This document shows, one piece after another, positions 59,749 to 64,000 of a stretch of 64,000 bases of DNA (the first letter of the stretch is position 1; each line of letters begins with the position of its first letter). The notes below the pieces were generated by a model. It searched no databases. It saw nothing but the letters and a program-made list of their open reading frames with translations, and was not told where the DNA came from. The stretch is taken from NCBI GenBank assembly GCA_021204405.1, contig JAJPZJ010000069.1, positions 124,001 to 188,000 of the forward strand. Direction: 5' to 3'. Both the position numbers and the translations under genes were made by a program. The DNA is from Tannerellaceae bacterium (GTDB lineage: Bacteria > Bacteroidota > Bacteroidia > Bacteroidales > Tannerellaceae).

Positions 59749-62668
59749 TTAGAAGCTGGCACGCAATGTAACACCAAATGAACGGGTAGTAGCTGTAGAC
59801 CCACCTAGTTGTGTTTGTCCGATTCAGTTGGTAGCATCATATGCTTCCACATCAAATGCAGGCATATTTTGTAAATGTAGAATGGATTACGGGCAAAAAC
59901 AGAAACCTGTAGGTTCTTACACATAAATTTAGAAATAAGAGATGCCGGCAGATTATAACCTAAAGAGATCTCACGTACTTTTATATACGTATTATCAAAC
60001 ACAGAATGTGAATAATACCTACGTGCACTTGTACCCCAACCTCATGTCGCATTATACCAATAATCAGAACCAACTACAATATCATTAGGAGTTCCGTCTT
60101 CTTTTACCCCTTTAAGGATCATACCATTATCATATACCTTTTCGCCGTTGGGACCTGCGGATGCAGTAGTCTCTATATAATTATTATCGCCATCCAGATA
60201 ATATGCCAAACCTCCATGGGCCGCATCGCGGTATTTCATCGATTCAACCAGAGAGCCACGGCTCATCATATATTGATAAGGTGTGTTCATTACCGCACCG
60301 CCAATTCTGAAATCCAACGAAGCATCAAAAAAGAAATCTTTATAACTTACCGATGTTCCAACCCCCCCCCCCGGATACTTTAGGCATATAGTTACCCACT
60401 TTCACCATTTCATCCGTTACTTTATAGAATCCATCTTCGGCAACAATCTTATTTCCATTCGCATCAGGAGCAGGAGCATACGCATAGATATCTCCTGCAG
60501 AGCGACCTACTGTTGAAATCATTTTAGCAGCACCGTCTAATTCCCAATGAGTTAATTGGTCAATTCCGTCAGCTAATTTGCTTACTTCATTCTTATAAAT
60601 CGAGAAATTTCCACGAAGTTCCCAGTTCCAGTCTTTGGTACGGATCGGGGTACCATATACCGCTACTTCCAGTCCTTTATTCTTTAACTCTCCGACATTC
60701 ATCAAAAGAGCCCTACCTCCGGCAGAACCAGGAATGGTTGTTTCCAAAATCTGATTTTTAACGGTGTTTGTATAGAGAGAAACATCAAAGCCTAAACGGT
60801 TACCCAAGAATTTTCCTTCCAATCCAAATTCCCATTCATATTTCTTTTCCGGTTGTATACCTTCATTTCCAACTGTTGTACCTACTATGTTATAGATGTA
60901 CCCGCCTGTAGTCAATTGAGTATAAGCCTGATTAGCATTGTATATATCAAGGGCATTACCTACAATTCCATACGAAATACGTACTTTTCCATAATCAAAC
61001 CAGGCCGGCCGGCTGTCTTTCATCAACTCGGTATAAACAATACTACCGTTTACCGAAAGATAGAAGAATGAATTATTTCCTGGCGCTAACGTAGATATTT
61101 TTTCCTGACGAGCGGTACCTTCCAGGTAAGCCCAACTGTCATAAGATAAACTTATGGTCCCAAAGAAGGCCGTTTTTAAGAGTTCTTTTTTAGTCATATT
61201 GGCATCTTTATTACCAGTACTGGCATTGAGATGAAACCAGTTTTCAACAGACAGACCTTCTGTAGTACGTACTTCAGAGATAAATACAGACTCATTTCTT
61301 CCCTGCCAGCCGACCGCTGCACTCAAATCGATTTTTTCAGTAAGGCTTCTGTCGTAACTTAACATTACATCCCCATGTTATTGTCTGATACCGTCTGTTT
61401 TTTAAGCTGTAAGACCCGGAAGGATTACTAACCAGATAAGATTGTACGGAACTCTCTTTGTTTTCAATCTTTTCAGTGGTATAGTCGGTTGCAATGCTTC
61501 CTTTCAGGATCAGTCCGTCAATAATCTGCCAACTTGGAGCAACTCTGGCAATCAAACGATTGGATGTTTCCAATTGTTCCTTTGCATAAATATTCCATAA
61601 ATATTCATCATTCAGATGATACATTGCAGGAGTTCATTCATACCCCTCTTCCGGAATTAAGTGGGAATTATTGGAATAAATCTGATTCCGGTACCCAAGG
61701 CTGGTTATAGCCGTTTTTTTGAACCAGTCTAAAGCGTCGAAAACGCTAAACATACCATCAAAGTTGTTTGTTAAACGGCTGATACGGTAAGGGCGATTTT
61801 TAATATCCTGAATAATATAGTTCGCACTATAATCCACTTTCAACGTTTTAGAGATATTTTGGGTACCTGCCAGATTGAAATTATGTTTGTTATAGGTAGA
61901 ATTATACTGTGTTGGCTTATTATCAACATAAGTATAAGATGAACGCATATTTCCTTTCTCCGACCCGTTAGTAATAGCAACATTGTATTGTTGGTTTATA
62001 CCTGTGCGGAAAATATCACTCCATGGATTCGAACTATATGATTTATACTGGCGCACCGTACCATCATAATATAAAATATCGCTACCATCAATGGCTGGTT
62101 ATTCCCTGTTATAGAGTTCAAACCACGTACATTAATAGAAATTGCACCGGTAGCACCACCGGTAGCCGTTTGAATACGTACCCCTGCTGCTTTACCATAA
62201 AGAGCAGTACCCAGGTTAGGAGATGCTGTTTTTACCAAGTCATCGGAAGCAATTGTAGTTACCGCATATCCTAATTTTTTCGCATCTTTCCTGATACCTA
62301 AAGCCGTTACTACAACTTCATCCAGTGTCTGAGAATCTTCCACTAATTAATTTGTAAGAATTCTGGCTAGTTACCGGAAATTCCTGAGCAATGTAACCAA
62401 TAAAAGAAACTACAATAGTTTCTCCTTCTTTGACGTCTAGTACAAATTGGCCATCTAAGTCTGTAATAGTACCATTGGTGGTTCCTTTAACAACAGATGC
62501 TCCTGCTACAGGGCCCATGAAATCCTCGACAACTCCAGTTACCTTTTTGGATTGTTGAGCAACAGCAGTACTTTCTGTTACTGCATTAGCAGATGTGCTA
62601 ATAGTTGCAGGCGAACATAATGCCACTGCTACCAGCACAAGGCTAACAGGTTTAAAAAGTTTAATCAT
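59749..62668 (-). pseudogene. SusC/RagA-family outer-membrane protein (SusC2), heavily damaged
   Basis: It starts MIKLFKPVSLVLVAVAL at 62668 with a CarboxypepD_reg-like domain (VAGASVV, TITDLDGQF). Damage includes frame losses near 62345, near 62080 and at G4 near 61375; TGA codons at 61636-61634, 60044-60042 and 59826-59824; a G11 tract (60362-60372) off by one; and an A-run loss near 59880. After GNNQP the plug region found in SusC1 (VLKGAAASALYG) is missing altogether, about 110-130 residues, so this is true decay. The barrel continues to RSFGVTLRASF. It is head-to-head with the truncated sensor kinase at 62749. Confidence 0.85.
60362..60372 (-). repeat. G11 homopolymer in SusC2
   Basis: Eleven C on the plus strand, i.e. 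G11 in the coding strand, one base out of frame between PKVSGG and GTSVSYKDF. Confidence 0.9.
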
Positions 62669-62748
62669 AGAGTAATAATTTTTAATTTAACATGAATAGA
62701 TAGAATATAAATTAGATTTATCGCATGATTTTCCTTTACAGTCTTTAA

Positions 62749-64000
62749 ATGCGGATTGTGGGTTATTTTTCAGACTTTAATAATGATATTTTTGTAGGAG
62801 GATTATATAGATTATTATCTTTTAATGAAAAGGACATATTCACATTAAATGATGAGTACTATTTATATTTCACATCCTATTCAATTAATGGTGAATCTTT
62901 TCCATTTTATTCTCATAAAAACATGAAGAAAGAAATGGAAAAGAATATTTTAGATCTTAAATATAACGAAAATACAATTAGCCTAATTTTTAGTTCCTCT
63001 AATTACCTATCTCCCAATTCTACTAAATATCAATATAAACTTCAGGGATTAGATCAATATTGGATAGAGAGTGATTATAATACCATTACTTACCATTCTA
63101 TCCCTTCCGGAGAATATGAACTCCTAATTCGGGAGCAAAAAATACTGAAAAACAACTTACTCTTTTTCTGCACGTACATCCTCCCTACTGGAGATCAATA
63201 CTAGCAATTATTCTCTATATACTCATCTTTTTTATAGTTATAACAATTATCATCCGATTTAATAAAAGTAAAGCTGTTTTGCAATTCCGTTTAGCTTTAG
63301 AACAACGTGAAATGGAGAGGATAGAAGAATATACTAAAAATAAACTGGATTTTTTTACCAATATTTCCAATGAATTTAGAATCCCCCTGACTATAATCAT
63401 AACTTTATTGGATAGATTAACATTTGAGATTCCTTATACTAGTAAAAAGAAAGTAGAAAGAGTAAAAAACAGACTTTATACCTTCACTCTCTTCTTAATG
63501 AGCTAATTGATTTTAGAAAAGCAGATGAAAATCAATTAACATTGAAAATATCATATGTTGATTTTCCAGAGTTCCTTAAGGACTTACATACGGATTACAT
63601 AGATTATGCAACAGAAAGGAAAGTTACCTTAAAATTAAATCATTTACCTGAAAAAGAAATGGTTTGGATAGATTTTAATCAATTACAAAAAGTATTTTCT
63701 AATCTAATTTTTCTACTAATTCATATTACAAAACCAAACGGAGAGATAATGATCTCTACATGTAGGAAAACCCACTATCTGGAAGTAACTTTATCTACAT
63801 ATCCAATCTCTCTAAACAAGGAACAAAATGAACAATTAGAAAGGATGATTAATAATAAAAATTCAAAAGAAAGCCTCTCATTTCTACCGGATAATGGCTT
63901 TAATTTAGCTTTATCAAAAGTATAATCCAACTGCATAAAGGAAATCTGAAAATTAAACAAATTGACTCAGGTATATCATTGGTAGTACAACTACAAACCG
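62749..64000 (+). pseudogene. Hybrid two-component sensor kinase (HTCS) remnant, N-terminally truncated and frame-broken
   Basis: What remains starts in the last blade of the periplasmic propeller (DIFVGGLYRLLSFN), followed by the Y_Y_Y domain (SIPSGEYELLIREQK), which breaks at an A6 run (63137-63142). The periplasmic end LFLHVHPPYWRSILA and a transmembrane helix follow. The kinase H-box reads NISNEFRIPLT, with Asn (63369-63371) for the phosphoryl His. The N-box region reads SNLIFLLIHITKPNG, missing the usual Asn-Ala. Further breaks are near 63505 and 63925. About 650 N-terminal residues are missing. The product cannot be a working histidine kinase as read. It runs off the right edge. HTCS proteins normally switch on adjacent SusC/D genes, so this would have regulated SusC2/SusD2. 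Confidence 0.75.

Noticed and set aside
59749-62668. Reassignment of TGA to Trp in this genome
   Set aside because: TGA ends the LptF/LptG-like gene and the phosphate transporter, and Trp is encoded by TGG throughout, including elsewhere in the same gene. The local TGAs are better explained by miscalls or decay.

Overview
The window looks like chromosomal DNA of a member of the Bacteroidales (Bacteroidota). The evidence is the pairs of SusC/SusD-type outer-membrane genes, a hybrid two-component sensor next to one of them, the Bacteroidota-type promoter -7 element TAnnTTTG in front of many genes, and typical housekeeping genes (DUF349 protein, GT3-like glycogen synthase with a short GlgP, PNaS phosphate transporter, ThrRS-like nucleoside kinase). 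I cannot name the genus.

Layout. 1-3.1 kb: start of ribBA, an LptF/LptG permease, a START-like protein and tRNA-Met. 3.3-5.6 kb: a decayed peptide-export cluster (TlpA-like, GT32-like and C39-peptidase remnants). 5.5-33.7 kb: mostly housekeeping: cupin, dnaK, nitrilase, acyltransferase, glycogen synthase and phosphorylase, ackA/pta, cdaA/folP, murF, pepD, a flippase-like protein, rsmA, mgtE, lrgAB, efp, radC, a MIP18/SufT-like protein, a broken GT-C-like membrane protein, lpxH, a phosphate transporter and a nucleoside kinase. 33.7-34.1 kb: palindromic island A. 34.2-37.3 kb: an ATP-grasp-like protein and a DUF349 protein. 38.0-42.8 kb: SusC/SusD pair 1. 43.0-43.6 kb: a membrane thioredoxin and a DUF6132-like protein. 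44.0-51.0 kb: a nine-gene sulfur operon. 51.1-51.8 kb: palindromic island B. 52.1-57.2 kb: a lipoprotein, enolase, a His-rich protein and a TonB receptor. 57.4-64 kb: a secreted protein, then a heavily damaged SusD/SusC pair 2 and a truncated hybrid sensor kinase.

The most interesting system is the sulfur operon. It carries cysK, a ThiS/MoaD-like carrier, a ThiF/MoeB-like E1, a DsrE-like protein, a TusA-like protein, a JAMM protease, serine acetyltransferase, a Family 2 encapsulin containing a cyclic-nucleotide-binding domain, and a SufS-like cysteine desulfurase with an N-terminal extension of about 88 residues (the presumed cargo signal). The gene set suggests a sulfur-storing nanocompartment joined to a thiocarboxylate-carrier route for cysteine synthesis.

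Caution. About twenty genes carry single-base indels, almost all in homopolymers, and eight in-frame stops occur at otherwise conserved places. Since enolase, mgtE, cysK and sufS are among the affected genes, much of this is probably consensus error in the sequence. Some loss is real decay: the C39/GT remnants, SusC2 lacking part of its plug, and the sensor kinase lacking its N-terminus cannot be explained by single-base errors.
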